Assembly (NCBI GenBank): GCA_965178655.1
Contig: OZ238266.1
Span: forward strand, 62,001-126,000
Length of the DNA stretch: 64,000 nucleotides
Source of the DNA: GCA-2733415 sp965178655
GTDB taxonomy: Bacteria > Bacteroidota > Bacteroidia > Flavobacteriales > Flavobacteriaceae
Direction: 5' to 3'
Shown here: one piece after another, positions 27,110 through 36,428 of the stretch
How the letters are laid out: every line of letters starts with the position of its first letter
How positions within the stretch are numbered: the stretch's first letter is position 1
Notes under the pieces: generated by a model
The model's input: only the letters and a program-made list of their open reading frames with translations
Database searches by the model: none
Told to the model about the DNA's origin: nothing
Translations under genes and position numbers: made by a program

Positions 27110-28594
27110 ATGCAGCAAGACGTGATTATTTCCCTAGATCAGGGAACAACAAGTTCTCGAACTATAGTCGTAAATAAATCAGGAAAAATCATAAGTATTT
27201 CACAACAAGAATTTACACAAATTTTCCCTAAATCAGATTGGGTAGAACATGATCCAATGGAGATACTTAGTAGTCAGATGACTACATTAAAGCAAGCCAT
27301 TAAGCAAGCTGGGGTTACTCTAAGTCAAATAAAAGCAATTGGTATTACCAACCAGCGTGAAACCACTGTGGTTTGGAATAAGTATACTGGAAAACCAATA
27401 TATAATGCTATTGTATGGCAAGATAAACGAACTGCTAGTATTTGTGAAGTCTTAAAAAAGAAAGGGTTAGAATCGCACGTAAAAGCAACAACAGGTTTGG
27501 TTATTGATGCTTATTTTTCTGGAACAAAAATTAAATGGATACTTGACAATGTTCCTGGAGCAAGGGAATTATCTAAAAAAGGAGATTTATTATTTGGTAC
27601 TGTAGATACTTGGCTGCTATGGCATTTAACAGGCGGAAAAGTACATGCTACAGATTATAGTAATGCGTCAAGAACTATGCTATATGATATTAAAAATTTG
27701 CGTTGGGACACAACATTACTTGAAGCACTTGATATACCAGAAAATATGTTGCCAAAGGTAAAACCATCATCGTTTGAGTATGGGCAATATATACTTGATG
27801 GCATTTCGATTCCTATTGCTGGTATAGCCGGAGATCAGCAAGCGGCATTATTTGGTCAGGGATGTTTTAAAAAGGGGATGGCTAAAAATACTTATGGCAC
27901 AGGTTGCTTTATGTTAATGAATATAGGTGAGCAATTAGAATATTCTAAAAAAGGCTTACTAACTACTATAGCTTGGGGTATTGATAATAAGGTTTATTAC
28001 GCTTTAGAAGGCAGTGTTTTTATAGCAGGTGCCGCTATTCAATGGCTGAGAGATGGTTTGCAGCTAATTAATTCTGCTGCAGACACCGAATTGTTTTCAG
28101 CTAAAGTGACCGATGAAAACCCTGTTTATGTTGTGCCAGCATTTGCAGGATTAGGCGCACCATACTGGGATATGTATGCAAGAGGTGCCATTTTTGGACT
28201 GACACGTGATACAGGTAAAAATCATCTGATAAAAGCAACCTTACAATCATTAGCCTATCAAACAAAAGATGTTCTAAATGCTATGCAAGAGGATAGTGAA
28301 GTGACTTTAAAAACTTTGCAAGTAGATGGTGGCGCTAGTGCTAATAATGTGCTTATGCAGTTTCAAGCAGATATGCTTAATACTAATGTAAGCAGGCCTT
28401 TAAATACCGAAACTACTGCTATGGGTGCCGCATATTTAGCTGGTATTTGTATAGGTATGTGGACACAAGATGATGTTAATGCCCATGCAGAAAAAAGCAC
28501 AGTATTTGCACCATCATTTTCTTCTGAAAAAAGAACGCGTCTGTATGCAAAATGGCAAAAAGCAGTAGCAAGAACAATGGACTGGATAGACTAA
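27110..28594 (+). CDS. glpK: Glycerol kinase
   Basis: The 494-residue FGGY-family kinase makes sn-glycerol 3-phosphate from glycerol and ATP. It has the phosphate-1 motif SLDQGTTSSRTIVV, ITNQRETTVVWNKYTGKPIYNAIVWQDKRT, FSGTKIKW, the aspartate of GIAGDQQAALFGQ, GTGCFMLMN and GGASANNVLMQFQADML near the C-terminus. The length and motifs fit GlpK and not xylulokinase. It is followed 21 bp later by glpD. Confidence 0.97.
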   Translation: MQQDVIISLDQGTTSSRTIVVNKSGKIISISQQEFTQIFPKSDWVEHDPMEILSSQMTTLKQAIKQAGVTLSQIKAIGITNQRETTVVWNKYTGKPIYNAIVWQDKRTASICEVLKKKGLESHVKATTGLVIDAYFSGTKIKWILDNVPGARELSKKGDLLFGTVDTWLLWHLTGGKVHATDYSNASRTMLYDIKNLRWDTTLLEALDIPENMLPKVKPSSFEYGQYILDGISIPIAGIAGDQQAALFGQGCFKKGMAKNTYGTGCFMLMNIGEQLEYSKKGLLTTIAWGIDNKVYYALEGSVFIAGAAIQWLRDGLQLINSAADTELFSAKVTDENPVYVVPAFAGLGAPYWDMYARGAIFGLTRDTGKNHLIKATLQSLAYQTKDVLNAMQEDSEVTLKTLQVDGGASANNVLMQFQADMLNTNVSRPLNTETTAMGAAYLAGICIGMWTQDDVNAHAEKSTVFAPSFSSEKRTRLYAKWQKAVARTMDWID

Positions 28595-28615
28595 ACACTG
28601 ATATATAATTATAAT

Positions 28616-30259
28616 ATGACTTTTTCTTTTTCTGATAGAGCAACGCTTACTAAAAAATTGAAGACCACAACATTTGATATGCTTATTATTGGTGGTGGTA
28701 TAACTGGCGCAGGAATTGCCTTAGACGCGGCGTCTAGGGGAATGAAAGTCGCCTTAGTAGAGCAAAACGATTTTGCTTCAGGAACCAGTAGCAAGTCTAC
28801 CAAGTTAATTCATGGGGGCTTACGTTATTTAAAACAATTCGATTTTTGGCTGGTAAAAGAGGTTGGTACCGAGCGTGCTATTATCCATAAACTGGCACCA
28901 CATTTGGTAGTTCCAGAAAAAATGGTTTTACCATTAATAGCAAATGGCACTTATGGCGAGTGGCTAACATCTATTGGCTTAAAAGTATATGATGTGCTGG
29001 CACAGGTTTCAGGAGATGATAAACGCAAAATGCTTAATAAAAAACAAGCGCTTAAAATAGAACCATTATTGCCAAAATCTATTTTAAAAGGTGCTGCGCA
29101 TTATGCAGAATATAGAACTGATGATGCTAGATTAACTATTGAGGTGCTTAAAACAGCAATACAAAAAAAAGCTACAGCTATAAACTATACAAGTGCTACG
29201 GCATTTTTATATACAAAAGATCGTGTATCAGGTGCAAAAGTAAAAGACAACATTACCGGAAACGAATTTAATATTAACGCCAAGTATGTTGTAAATGCTG
29301 CAGGGCCTTGGGTAGATGATTTACGTCAGTTAAACAACTCTAAAACAGGAAAACGTTTGCATCTAACAAAAGGGGTGCATTTGGTTGTTTCTAAAGATAA
29401 ACTTCCAGTAAAACAATCGGTGTATTTTGATATTCCTGATGGTAGAATGATGTTTGCTATTCCTAGAGGTAAGGTTACCTATTTTGGTACGACTGATACC
29501 AATTACCAAGCAGATAAAAATAATGTAGATGTGTCTATAGCAGATGCCAGTTATTTAATAGCAGCGGTTAATAATATTTTTCCTGAGGTAGATATTACTC
29601 TGGCAGATATACAATCGTCTTGGGCTGGTTTACGACCATTAATTCATGAAGAAGGAAAATCAGCTTCAGAGTTATCTAGAAAAGATGAGCTTTTTGTGTC
29701 TGATACAGCGCTAATATCTATAGCAGGCGGCAAATTAACGGGGTACCGTAAAATGGCAGAACGCATTGTAGATTTGGTTGCAAAAAAATATAAACGAAGG
29801 TATCAAAAGACTTTTAAGGCTATCCAAACCGAAAAAATTGTTATTTCAGGAGGGGAGTTTAAAAATAATGCAGCAGTCAAAAAATATATACAAAAACATT
29901 ATAAAGCTTTAGCGACTGATGGTTTTTCTGAAATAGATGTTCAGTATTTAGTACATAATTACGGTACACAAACAGCTGTAATTTTAGATAATTATAAATC
30001 GCGTAATGGAGATGATGCGCATGAAAATATGATTTTAGCAGAATTATGGTATGGTGTAAATTATGAAATGATATGCACACCAACAGATTTTTTTATGAGA
30101 CGTACTGGGCGATTATTTTTTGATATGCCAAGTGTATTAAAATATAAAGTCCTTATTATAAATGAAATGAAAACTGCTTTTAACTGGTCTGATGAAGAAA
30201 ACGAGCAATATACCCAATCACTAAACAGAAATATAGAAAAAGTAACAAGCTTTGAATAG
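28616..30259 (+). CDS. glpD: Glycerol-3-phosphate dehydrogenase, FAD-dependent (aerobic)
   Basis: The 547-residue membrane-associated flavoenzyme oxidises glycerol 3-phosphate to dihydroxyacetone phosphate and passes electrons to the quinone pool. The FAD-binding start is classical: DMLIIGGGITGAGIALDAASRGMKVALVEQNDFASGTSSKSTKLIHGGLRYL. Further family blocks are YAEYRTDDARL, NAAGPWVDDL, RGKVTYFGTTDTNY, SSWAGLRPLI and SIAGGKLTGYRKMAERIVD, plus a C-terminal helical domain. It forms a glycerol-use unit with glpK. No glpF facilitator is adjacent. Confidence 0.96.
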   Translation: MTFSFSDRATLTKKLKTTTFDMLIIGGGITGAGIALDAASRGMKVALVEQNDFASGTSSKSTKLIHGGLRYLKQFDFWLVKEVGTERAIIHKLAPHLVVPEKMVLPLIANGTYGEWLTSIGLKVYDVLAQVSGDDKRKMLNKKQALKIEPLLPKSILKGAAHYAEYRTDDARLTIEVLKTAIQKKATAINYTSATAFLYTKDRVSGAKVKDNITGNEFNINAKYVVNAAGPWVDDLRQLNNSKTGKRLHLTKGVHLVVSKDKLPVKQSVYFDIPDGRMMFAIPRGKVTYFGTTDTNYQADKNNVDVSIADASYLIAAVNNIFPEVDITLADIQSSWAGLRPLIHEEGKSASELSRKDELFVSDTALISIAGGKLTGYRKMAERIVDLVAKKYKRRYQKTFKAIQTEKIVISGGEFKNNAAVKKYIQKHYKALATDGFSEIDVQYLVHNYGTQTAVILDNYKSRNGDDAHENMILAELWYGVNYEMICTPTDFFMRRTGRLFFDMPSVLKYKVLIINEMKTAFNWSDEENEQYTQSLNRNIEKVTSFE

Positions 30260-30263
30260 ACAT

Positions 30264-30797
30264 ATGATAGATAATAAACACACGAACAAAGTATTTATAA
30301 ACGCGCTTAAAACCACTCTGCAAAAAACATTAATTTTGCTAAATGAACTCCCTAGCGAGGCATATACCAATAATTCTGTTGGACCATTTTATTCTACTAT
30401 AGGTGGACACATAAGGCATATATTAAGTATTTATTCTGCAATAAATAAAGGTGTGAATTTGGGTGTGATTGATTTAACATACCGAGAAAGGGGAAGTGTT
30501 ATAGAAACAGATGTTGATTTGGCTATTCAGGAAACTCAAAAAATAATATCATATTTAGACACCTATAATTCATTGAATCTTAACGACTTGGCTGAGTTAA
30601 TAGATGATTTTGGAGAGGGGAAATTAAGTGTGTCGGTAAATTTATATGCTGCTTTGTCTCAAGCAAACTCACATACTATACATCATTACGCTGTAATCTC
30701 TCAACTGTTATTTTCGTTAAATATAACTATAACCGATAAAACTTTTGGCTATAACCCAACAACGCCAATACCAGGAAGTACCGTTGTAGAAAAATAG
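30264..30797 (+). CDS. DinB-like four-helix protein
   Basis: The protein has 177 residues from the ATG at 30264, 4 bp after glpD; the same frame opens earlier at a TTG inside glpD, which I do not use. It looks like a DinB/DUF664-type four-helix bundle, with candidate metal histidines in IGGHIRHILSIYSAI and SHTIHHYAVISQLLF and the conserved-looking TYRERGSVIETD. DinB-like proteins include metal-dependent thiol transferases, but many have no known role. It is probably co-transcribed with glpK-glpD. Confidence 0.65.
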   Translation: MIDNKHTNKVFINALKTTLQKTLILLNELPSEAYTNNSVGPFYSTIGGHIRHILSIYSAINKGVNLGVIDLTYRERGSVIETDVDLAIQETQKIISYLDTYNSLNLNDLAELIDDFGEGKLSVSVNLYAALSQANSHTIHHYAVISQLLFSLNITITDKTFGYNPTTPIPGSTVVEK

Positions 30798-30811
30798 TTT
30801 ATTACAATATG

Positions 30812-31027
30812 TTAATCAAATAATGCGGCAATAATTGTATGCAGTCCTTTCATAACTAAAAGTATGGCAACAATACAAAATAACCCACCAAAACCTATGG
30901 TAAGGTAGTTGTGAAATTTAAAACCTAAGTGTAATACAAACGGTCCTAAAAACATAAATAAAATAGCTGTTGCCATATATTTAACGCCATTCGCTAAAAG
31001 TGTTTTGTTAGTGTGTTTTTGTGTCAT
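30812..31027 (-). CDS. Small two-segment membrane protein (DUF6095-like)
   Basis: The protein has 71 residues from the ATG at 31027 (three codons inside the longest frame), overlapping the murQ stop by 20 bases. Two hydrophobic helices are visible, ATAILFMFLGPFVLHLGF and IGFGGLFCIVAILLVMKGL. It resembles the DUF6095 family that often follows murQ in Flavobacteria; this name is from memory. Function unknown. Confidence 0.7.
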   Translation of the reverse strand: MTQKHTNKTLLANGVKYMATAILFMFLGPFVLHLGFKFHNYLTIGFGGLFCIVAILLVMKGLHTIIAALFD

Positions 31028-31829
31028 AATAATCAACTGCTTTTCTAACAGATCCGTGTTTAAGTAATAGTTCTTTAGCCAATTCAGTAGTTATTCCAGT
31101 AGCATCAACAATCATTTTAGTGCCACGAGCTACAAGTTTATGGTTAGACAGCTGCATGTCTACCATTTTATTCCCTTTTACTTTTCCTAACAGAATCATT
31201 ACAGTTGTAGAAATCATATTAAGCACTAATTTTTGAGCTGTACCAGCCTTCATTCGCGAGCTACCAGTTACAAATTCTGGACCTACCACAACCTCAATAG
31301 GCAACTTGGCTGTTACTGCCAGCGGACTTCCTTGATTGCAAGTAATACAACCTGTAATAATATTATTGTTGTTACATGCCTTTAATCCGTTTATAACATA
31401 CGGTGTAGTACCAGATGCAGCAATACCAATAACAACATCGTTTGTGCTAATTTGGTACGCCATAAGGTCTTCCCATGCTTGAGTGTTTGAGTCTTCGGCA
31501 AATTCTACAGCATTTCTAATAGCAGTGTCACCACCAGCAATTAAACCTATAACAGTATCTGGGCTAACACCAAAAGTAGGAGGGCACTCTGAAGCATCAA
31601 CAACTCCTAATCTGCCACTAGTACCTGCACCAATATAAAACAACCTACCACTATTTTTTAATTTAGGAACAATAGCTTCTATTAGCAGTGTTATTTGTGC
31701 TAATGATTTTTCTACAGCAAGCGGTACTGTTTTATCTTCAGTATTAATACCTGTAAGCAATTCAGAAATGCTCATTTGTTCTAAATTGTTAAAATTAGAA
31801 TCCTGTTCGGTTGTTTTTGTGAAATCCAT
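31008..31829 (-). CDS. murQ: N-acetylmuramic acid 6-phosphate etherase
   Basis: The 273-residue SIS-domain lyase removes D-lactate from MurNAc-6-phosphate to give GlcNAc-6-phosphate during cell-wall recycling. Motifs are GRLFYIGAGTSGRLGVVDASECPPTFG, GLIAGGDTAIRNAVEFAEDS (catalytic acid region), IGIAASGTTPYVINGL and GSSRMKAGTAQKLVLNMIST. It is slightly shorter than E. coli MurQ (298 residues) at the C-terminus. It starts a two-gene unit with the small membrane protein. Confidence 0.95.
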   Translation of the reverse strand: MDFTKTTEQDSNFNNLEQMSISELLTGINTEDKTVPLAVEKSLAQITLLIEAIVPKLKNSGRLFYIGAGTSGRLGVVDASECPPTFGVSPDTVIGLIAGGDTAIRNAVEFAEDSNTQAWEDLMAYQISTNDVVIGIAASGTTPYVINGLKACNNNNIITGCITCNQGSPLAVTAKLPIEVVVGPEFVTGSSRMKAGTAQKLVLNMISTTVMILLGKVKGNKMVDMQLSNHKLVARGTKMIVDATGITTELAKELLLKHGSVRKAVDYYDTKTH

Positions 31830-31833
31830 AATT

Positions 31834-31841
31834 CAAAAATA
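31834..31841 (-). promoter_or_regulatory. -7 promoter element before murQ
   Basis: The minus strand reads TATTTTTG, matching TAnnTTTG, only 5 bp before the murQ start codon. If used, the transcript would have a very short leader. Confidence 0.35.
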
Positions 31842-31967
31842 TAAACTTCTTTGCGTTTTGTTCAAGATAAATGGATTTAATTGCAAAGTCTAAGTTGTTA
31901 GTTTATAAAATAATAATTGTAAATTGTGATGATAATTGTTTAATACGCATAAATTAATCTCTTAAAC

Positions 31968-32261
31968 ATGGAATATATATTAATACTCTTAATCTTTATA
32001 CTTAATTATTTTTTGTGGAAAAAACCCTTCAATGTCTATTTTCATAAATTGAATAGGTGTAATCTTGTGCTAAAAATTATAATAAACCTTACCATTCTTT
32101 CATGGATACCATACGCATTATCGCTAATACTACTTGTTACTCTTAATTTAAAATCAAATGTTTTATCAAATGTAATGATTGTATTTTGTTTACAATATAT
32201 CGCTTTTGTAACCTATAAAGAATTAGCAGAAGAGCAAAAAACATTAAATGATAATGGATAA
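31968..32261 (+). CDS. Hypothetical small membrane protein
   Basis: The protein has 97 residues. Hydrophobic stretches are YILILLIFILNYFLW at the start, LKIIINLTILSWIPYALSLILLVTLNL in the middle and VMIVFCLQYIAFVTY near the end, with a charged tail (KELAEEQKTLNDNG). No family is recognised. It lies alone between two leftward units and ends before a terminator, which supports it as a real gene; a chance frame cannot be fully excluded. Confidence 0.5.
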   Translation: MEYILILLIFILNYFLWKKPFNVYFHKLNRCNLVLKIIINLTILSWIPYALSLILLVTLNLKSNVLSNVMIVFCLQYIAFVTYKELAEEQKTLNDNG

Positions 32262-32321
32262 AACACAAGTAATTGGGATTGATAGTAATACTATAATCAC
32301 TATGGTTTTGTTTTGACATAA

Positions 32322-32346
32322 AAAAGGCTCCTTATTGGAGCCTTTT
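32322..32346. terminator. Bidirectional terminator between the small membrane protein gene and icd
   Basis: AAAAGGCTCC and GGAGCCTTTT form a perfect 10-bp stem with the loop TTATT between converging genes. Confidence 0.85.
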
Positions 32347-32354
32347 AATTGAGA

Positions 32355-34580
32355 TTAGATATCTGTTAAAATACTATTTAAAGTATGACTCGCTTGCATA
32401 GCTTTGTTAACCAAAGTTTCATTAGGCGCGTAATAGGCCTCAATGTTAATAGGAACACCTTGTGCGCTGTTTAACTCATTTACTATACTTGCTTCATTGT
32501 TTTTTAAGCGAGTGGCTATAGCAGTAAAGTTTTCCTTTAATTTTTCGCTTTTGTTTTGTTTTGATAACGCCTCTGCCCAGTATAATGCCAAGTAAAAGTG
32601 AGACCCTCTGTTGTCTAATTCACCAACTTTACGAGAAGGCGATTTGTCGTTATCTAAGAACGCACTAGTAGCGTCGTCTAAAGTTTCAGCCAATACTAAG
32701 GCGTCTGTATTGTTAAATGTATTACCAAAATGCTCTAATGATACTGCTAAGGCTAAAAATTCTCCTAGAGAATCCCATCGCAAGTGATTTTCTTTTAAAA
32801 ACTGTTGTACATGCTTTGGTGCAGAACCTCCGGCACCAGTTTCAAATAATCCACCACCATTCATTAATGGTACAATAGATAGCATTTTAGCACTTGTTCC
32901 TAATTCTAAAATAGGGAATAGGTCGGTTAAAAAGTCACGTAATACATTTCCTGTTACAGATATGGTGTCTTTTCCTTCTTTAATACGTTTTAATGTAAAG
33001 TGCGTTGCGTTTAAAGGCGATAGAATATTGATGTCTAAACCATTAGTGTCATGGTCTTTTAAATATTTGGTTACCTTTTTTATAAGCTCAGCATCATGAG
33101 CTCTGTTTATGTCTAGCCAGAATACAGCAGGTGTGTTAGAGGCTTTTGCTCTAGTTACAGCAAGCTTTACCCAGTCTTGAATAGGAGCGTCTTTTACCTG
33201 ACACATTCTCCAGATGTCTCCTGCAGCAACAGTGTGTTCTAAAAGTGTTTGTCCGTTATCATCAATAACCGATACTTTTCCTGCAGCAGTCATTTCAAAT
33301 GTTTTGTCGTGAGAACCGTATTCTTCAGCTTTCTGAGCCATTAATCCTACGTTAGGAACAGTTCCCATTGTAGTAGGGTCAAAAGCACCATTTTCTTTAC
33401 AGAAATCAATTGTTGCTTGAAAAACGCTAGCATAGCTACTATCAGGAATGACAGCTTTAGTATCTTGTTGTTTCCCCTCTGCGTTCCACATTTGTCCAGA
33501 GGTACGAATCATTGCAGGCATAGAAGCATCAATAATAACATCACTTGGCACATGTAGATTGGTGATGCCTTTGTCGGAATCGACCATGGCAATATCTGGT
33601 CCGTTTTTTAATGCATCTGCAATATCGGTTTCTATCTCGGTACGCAAGTTATTTGGTAAATCAGTAATCTTACTTAATAAGTTTCCAAAACCATTGTTTA
33701 CATTAACATCTAAGTCGTTAAATACGGTACTATGTTTTTTAAATACATCTTTAAAGTAGGTACGAACAGCATGCCCAAATATAATAGGGTCTGATACTTT
33801 CATCATGGTTGCTTTCATATGTAATGAAAACAATACATTGTTGTCTTTTGCGTCTTGTATTTGTGCGTCTAAAAATTCAACTAAAGCATCTTTACTCATT
33901 ACTGTAGCATCAATAATTTCACCAGATAATAAAGCTAAACCATCTTTTAGGATAGTTACGTTTTTGTTACTGTCTGTGAATTGTATGCGTACATTAGTAG
34001 CGTTCTCTATAGTGGTCGATTTTTCATTATGTGCAAAATCTCCAGCTTTCATAGTGGCAACGTGTGTTTTAGAGTCTTTACTCCAAGCCCCCATACTATG
34101 TGGGTTTTTACGGGCGTAATTTTTAACTGCTTTAGGTGCTCTACGATCAGAATTTCCTTCACGAAGTACAGGGTTAACGGCAGATCCTTTTACTTTTCCA
34201 TAACGTTTTTGAATATCCTTTTCGGCATCTGTTTTTGGACTATCCGGATAGTTTGGTATGGCAAACCCTAAAGATTGTAGTTCTTTAATAGCTGCTTTTA
34301 ACTGTGGTACAGATGCAGAAATATTAGGTAGTTTTATAATGTTTGCTTCAGGTGTTTTGGCCAAGGCACCTAATTCTGCTAAAGCATCAGAAACTTGTTG
34401 GTCATCGGTTAAAAAGTCTGGAAAAACAGCTAGTATTCTTGCTGCTAAAGAAATATCTTTGGTTTCGATAACTACGCCTGATGATGCTGTAAAGGCTTTT
34501 ACGATTGGTAAAAAAGATTGTGTTGCTAAAGCTGGTGCTTCATCAGTTTTGGTATATATTATTTTTGCTTGTGTTGTCAT
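32355..34580 (-). CDS. icd: NADP-dependent isocitrate dehydrogenase, monomeric type
   Basis: The 741-residue enzyme oxidises isocitrate to 2-oxoglutarate and CO2 with NADP+. It equals the monomeric class (about 740 residues) and has no similarity to the 415-residue dimeric class. Blocks include IIYTKTDEAPALATQSFLPIV, EGNSDRRAPKAVKNYARKNPHSMG (substrate binding), FSLHMKATMMKVSDPIIFGH, FWLDINRAHDAELI, GGGLFETGAGGSAPKHVQQF and LDNRGSHFYLALYWAEAL. It has its own promoter-like site and terminator. Confidence 0.97.
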   Translation of the reverse strand: MTTQAKIIYTKTDEAPALATQSFLPIVKAFTASSGVVIETKDISLAARILAVFPDFLTDDQQVSDALAELGALAKTPEANIIKLPNISASVPQLKAAIKELQSLGFAIPNYPDSPKTDAEKDIQKRYGKVKGSAVNPVLREGNSDRRAPKAVKNYARKNPHSMGAWSKDSKTHVATMKAGDFAHNEKSTTIENATNVRIQFTDSNKNVTILKDGLALLSGEIIDATVMSKDALVEFLDAQIQDAKDNNVLFSLHMKATMMKVSDPIIFGHAVRTYFKDVFKKHSTVFNDLDVNVNNGFGNLLSKITDLPNNLRTEIETDIADALKNGPDIAMVDSDKGITNLHVPSDVIIDASMPAMIRTSGQMWNAEGKQQDTKAVIPDSSYASVFQATIDFCKENGAFDPTTMGTVPNVGLMAQKAEEYGSHDKTFEMTAAGKVSVIDDNGQTLLEHTVAAGDIWRMCQVKDAPIQDWVKLAVTRAKASNTPAVFWLDINRAHDAELIKKVTKYLKDHDTNGLDINILSPLNATHFTLKRIKEGKDTISVTGNVLRDFLTDLFPILELGTSAKMLSIVPLMNGGGLFETGAGGSAPKHVQQFLKENHLRWDSLGEFLALAVSLEHFGNTFNNTDALVLAETLDDATSAFLDNDKSPSRKVGELDNRGSHFYLALYWAEALSKQNKSEKLKENFTAIATRLKNNEASIVNELNSAQGVPINIEAYYAPNETLVNKAMQASHTLNSILTDI

Positions 34581-34634
34581 TATATAGTTTGATGTAAAAT
34601 TATAATTATGTTTTTCTTAAAAGAAAAAGGCAAA

Positions 34635-34642
34635 CAAATATA
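34635..34642 (-). promoter_or_regulatory. -7 promoter element before icd
   Basis: The minus strand reads TATATTTG (TAnnTTTG), 54 bp before the icd start. The rest of the 265-bp gap is AT-rich and I see no other signal in it. Confidence 0.45.
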
Positions 34643-34845
34643 CGACTTATTATAAGATAAAACCGCTCTAAAAAGATTGAAGTTTTACTTTTTAGAGACT
34701 AGTCATTATCAATCCTAAAAAATAATGATATGTTATTTTTTAAGCTCTTTTTTTATTAAATCGATAGAAAGCTATGTGTGTACGCGCTTTTTAATTTGGA
34801 ATTTTTAATACTTGTAGCAGTGTAAAAATATTGAATATTATTTTT

Positions 34846-35349
34846 TTAGTCCTTAAAAAAGCGTTTAAAACCTAGGCGCTTTAACATTTTCTTTTCAAAA
34901 TCCCAAAAGAACGTAAATTGCCCGAAGCACCATCCAAAAACCACTAATAGCAATTGGTATATCGGAAAAATAATCAAAATACGAATAGTCCAAAATAGCG
35001 CTGCATTTGTAATAAGCTCTTTGAGGTGTATTAATTCTAATAACGGTCCAGATAATTTAGCAGCAGAAGATCCTGTAACTGCAAATACTAAAAATATAGC
35101 TATAAGCTCCCAGCGGTAGGTAACCTTCCACTTGCTAGCTAAAGGCTTAAATAAACGCAAAGTAACGTTTAGTATGCCGTAGCTGATAAAAATAGTTAGA
35201 AAAACCAATAATATATTATTGCTAGTAAACTTGTTTAAAATAGCTTTTGCTATTGCATACCCTGAAAATAAAACGGCAATACTTCCTAAAAAAGGAAATA
35301 ATAATTGCCAGTTTTTTTCAATTTCCCAACGTGATTTAAGTGCTTTCAT
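34846..35349 (-). CDS. Membrane protein of the DUF6787 type
   Basis: The 167-residue protein has four hydrophobic segments: LLFPFLGSIAVLFSGYAIAKAI, NILLVFLTIFISYGILNVTL, ELIAIFLVFAVTGSSAAKL and FWTIRILIIFPIYQLLLVVFGWCFG. Two Trp-containing repeats (SRWEIEKNWQ and VTYRWELIAI) suggest internal duplication. Flavobacterial homologues are sometimes labelled as diacylglyceryl transferase, but the Lgt signature is absent, so I reject that name. It lies 9 bp after serC in the same direction. Confidence 0.72.
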   Translation of the reverse strand: MKALKSRWEIEKNWQLLFPFLGSIAVLFSGYAIAKAILNKFTSNNILLVFLTIFISYGILNVTLRLFKPLASKWKVTYRWELIAIFLVFAVTGSSAAKLSGPLLELIHLKELITNAALFWTIRILIIFPIYQLLLVVFGWCFGQFTFFWDFEKKMLKRLGFKRFFKD

Positions 35350-35358
35350 GTGTTATTT

Positions 35359-36426
35359 TTATTGTTTTTCAAATGCTTGCATTACAGTTACTAATGCCTG
35401 TACGCTTTCTAATGGTAATGCGTTGTATATAGAAGCACGATAGCCGCCAACACTTCTATGACCGTTTAATCCGCTTATTCCTGCAGTTTTCCATGCAGTA
35501 TCAAAATTAGCTGATAATTCAGTATTGGTTAATGAAAAGGTAATGTTCATTAGACTTCTATCTGCAATATTGGTATGGCCTTTAAATAGCGTGTTTCTAT
35601 CAATTTCGGCATATAACAAGTTTGCTTTTTTGGCGTTAATTTTTTCAATTTCTGAAATTCCTCCAAGTTGTTTTAGCCATTGTAAATTTAACATAGATAC
35701 ATATATAGCAAACACAGAAGGGGTGTTAAACATACTGTCTTTAGAGCATTGTAACTGATAATCAAGCATAGAAGGGATGTCTCTGCCGGTTTGTCCTAGA
35801 ATTTCATTTTTTACAACAACTAATGTGGTTCCTGCAGGTCCCATGTTTTTTTGAGCTCCAGCATAAATTAAATCAAACTGAGAAAAATCTAATTGTCTAG
35901 AAAAAATATCCGAACTCATATCGCATACAGTTATGCCACTATGTTTAGGAAAAGTGTGCATTTGTGTGCCATAGATAGTGTTGTTGCTGGTATAATGCAC
36001 GTAATCTATATTGCTAGGCACGCTGTAATCTTTTGGAATATAAGAATAGTTATTGGCTTTAGAAGACCCTAAAATAGTTACTTCTCCGAACAAACGTGCT
36101 TCTTTAATGGCTTTATTTGCCCATGTTCCAGTATCTAAATAAGCCGCTGAGCCATTTACTTTCATTAAATTATACGGTGTCATTAAAAACTGCATACTTG
36201 CGCCACCTTGTAAAAACAAAGCGGTGTATGTGTTACTGTCTAAACCTAATAATTCTAAGGCTAAACTACGAGCGGTTTCAATAACATTAACAAAGTTATT
36301 GCTTCTATGAGAAATTTCTAATAATGATAAATCTAGGTTGTCAAAATTCTTTACAGCTTTACTAGCTTGTTCTAGTACAGCTTGCGGTAAAATACAAGGA
36401 CCGGCGCTAAAATTGTGTTTTTTCAT
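35359..36426 (-). CDS. serC: Phosphoserine aminotransferase
   Basis: The 355-residue PLP enzyme makes 3-phosphoserine (serine pathway) and takes part in pyridoxal phosphate synthesis. Motifs are HNFSAGPCILPQAVLEQA at the start, ISHRSNNFVNVIE, LFLQGGASMQFLMTP, the PLP lysine in YAGAQKNMGPAGTTLVVV, and the C-terminal GLNGHRSVGGYRASIYNALP that binds the substrate phosphate. It is 2 bp downstream of the acyl-CoA reductase gene. Confidence 0.96.
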   Translation of the reverse strand: MKKHNFSAGPCILPQAVLEQASKAVKNFDNLDLSLLEISHRSNNFVNVIETARSLALELLGLDSNTYTALFLQGGASMQFLMTPYNLMKVNGSAAYLDTGTWANKAIKEARLFGEVTILGSSKANNYSYIPKDYSVPSNIDYVHYTSNNTIYGTQMHTFPKHSGITVCDMSSDIFSRQLDFSQFDLIYAGAQKNMGPAGTTLVVVKNEILGQTGRDIPSMLDYQLQCSKDSMFNTPSVFAIYVSMLNLQWLKQLGGISEIEKINAKKANLLYAEIDRNTLFKGHTNIADRSLMNITFSLTNTELSANFDTAWKTAGISGLNGHRSVGGYRASIYNALPLESVQALVTVMQAFEKQ

Positions 36427-36428
36427 AA

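Noticed and set aside
34846..35349. Prolipoprotein diacylglyceryl transferase (lgt)
   Set aside because: The protein is too short (167 residues, Lgt about 260-300) and lacks the Lgt signature region.
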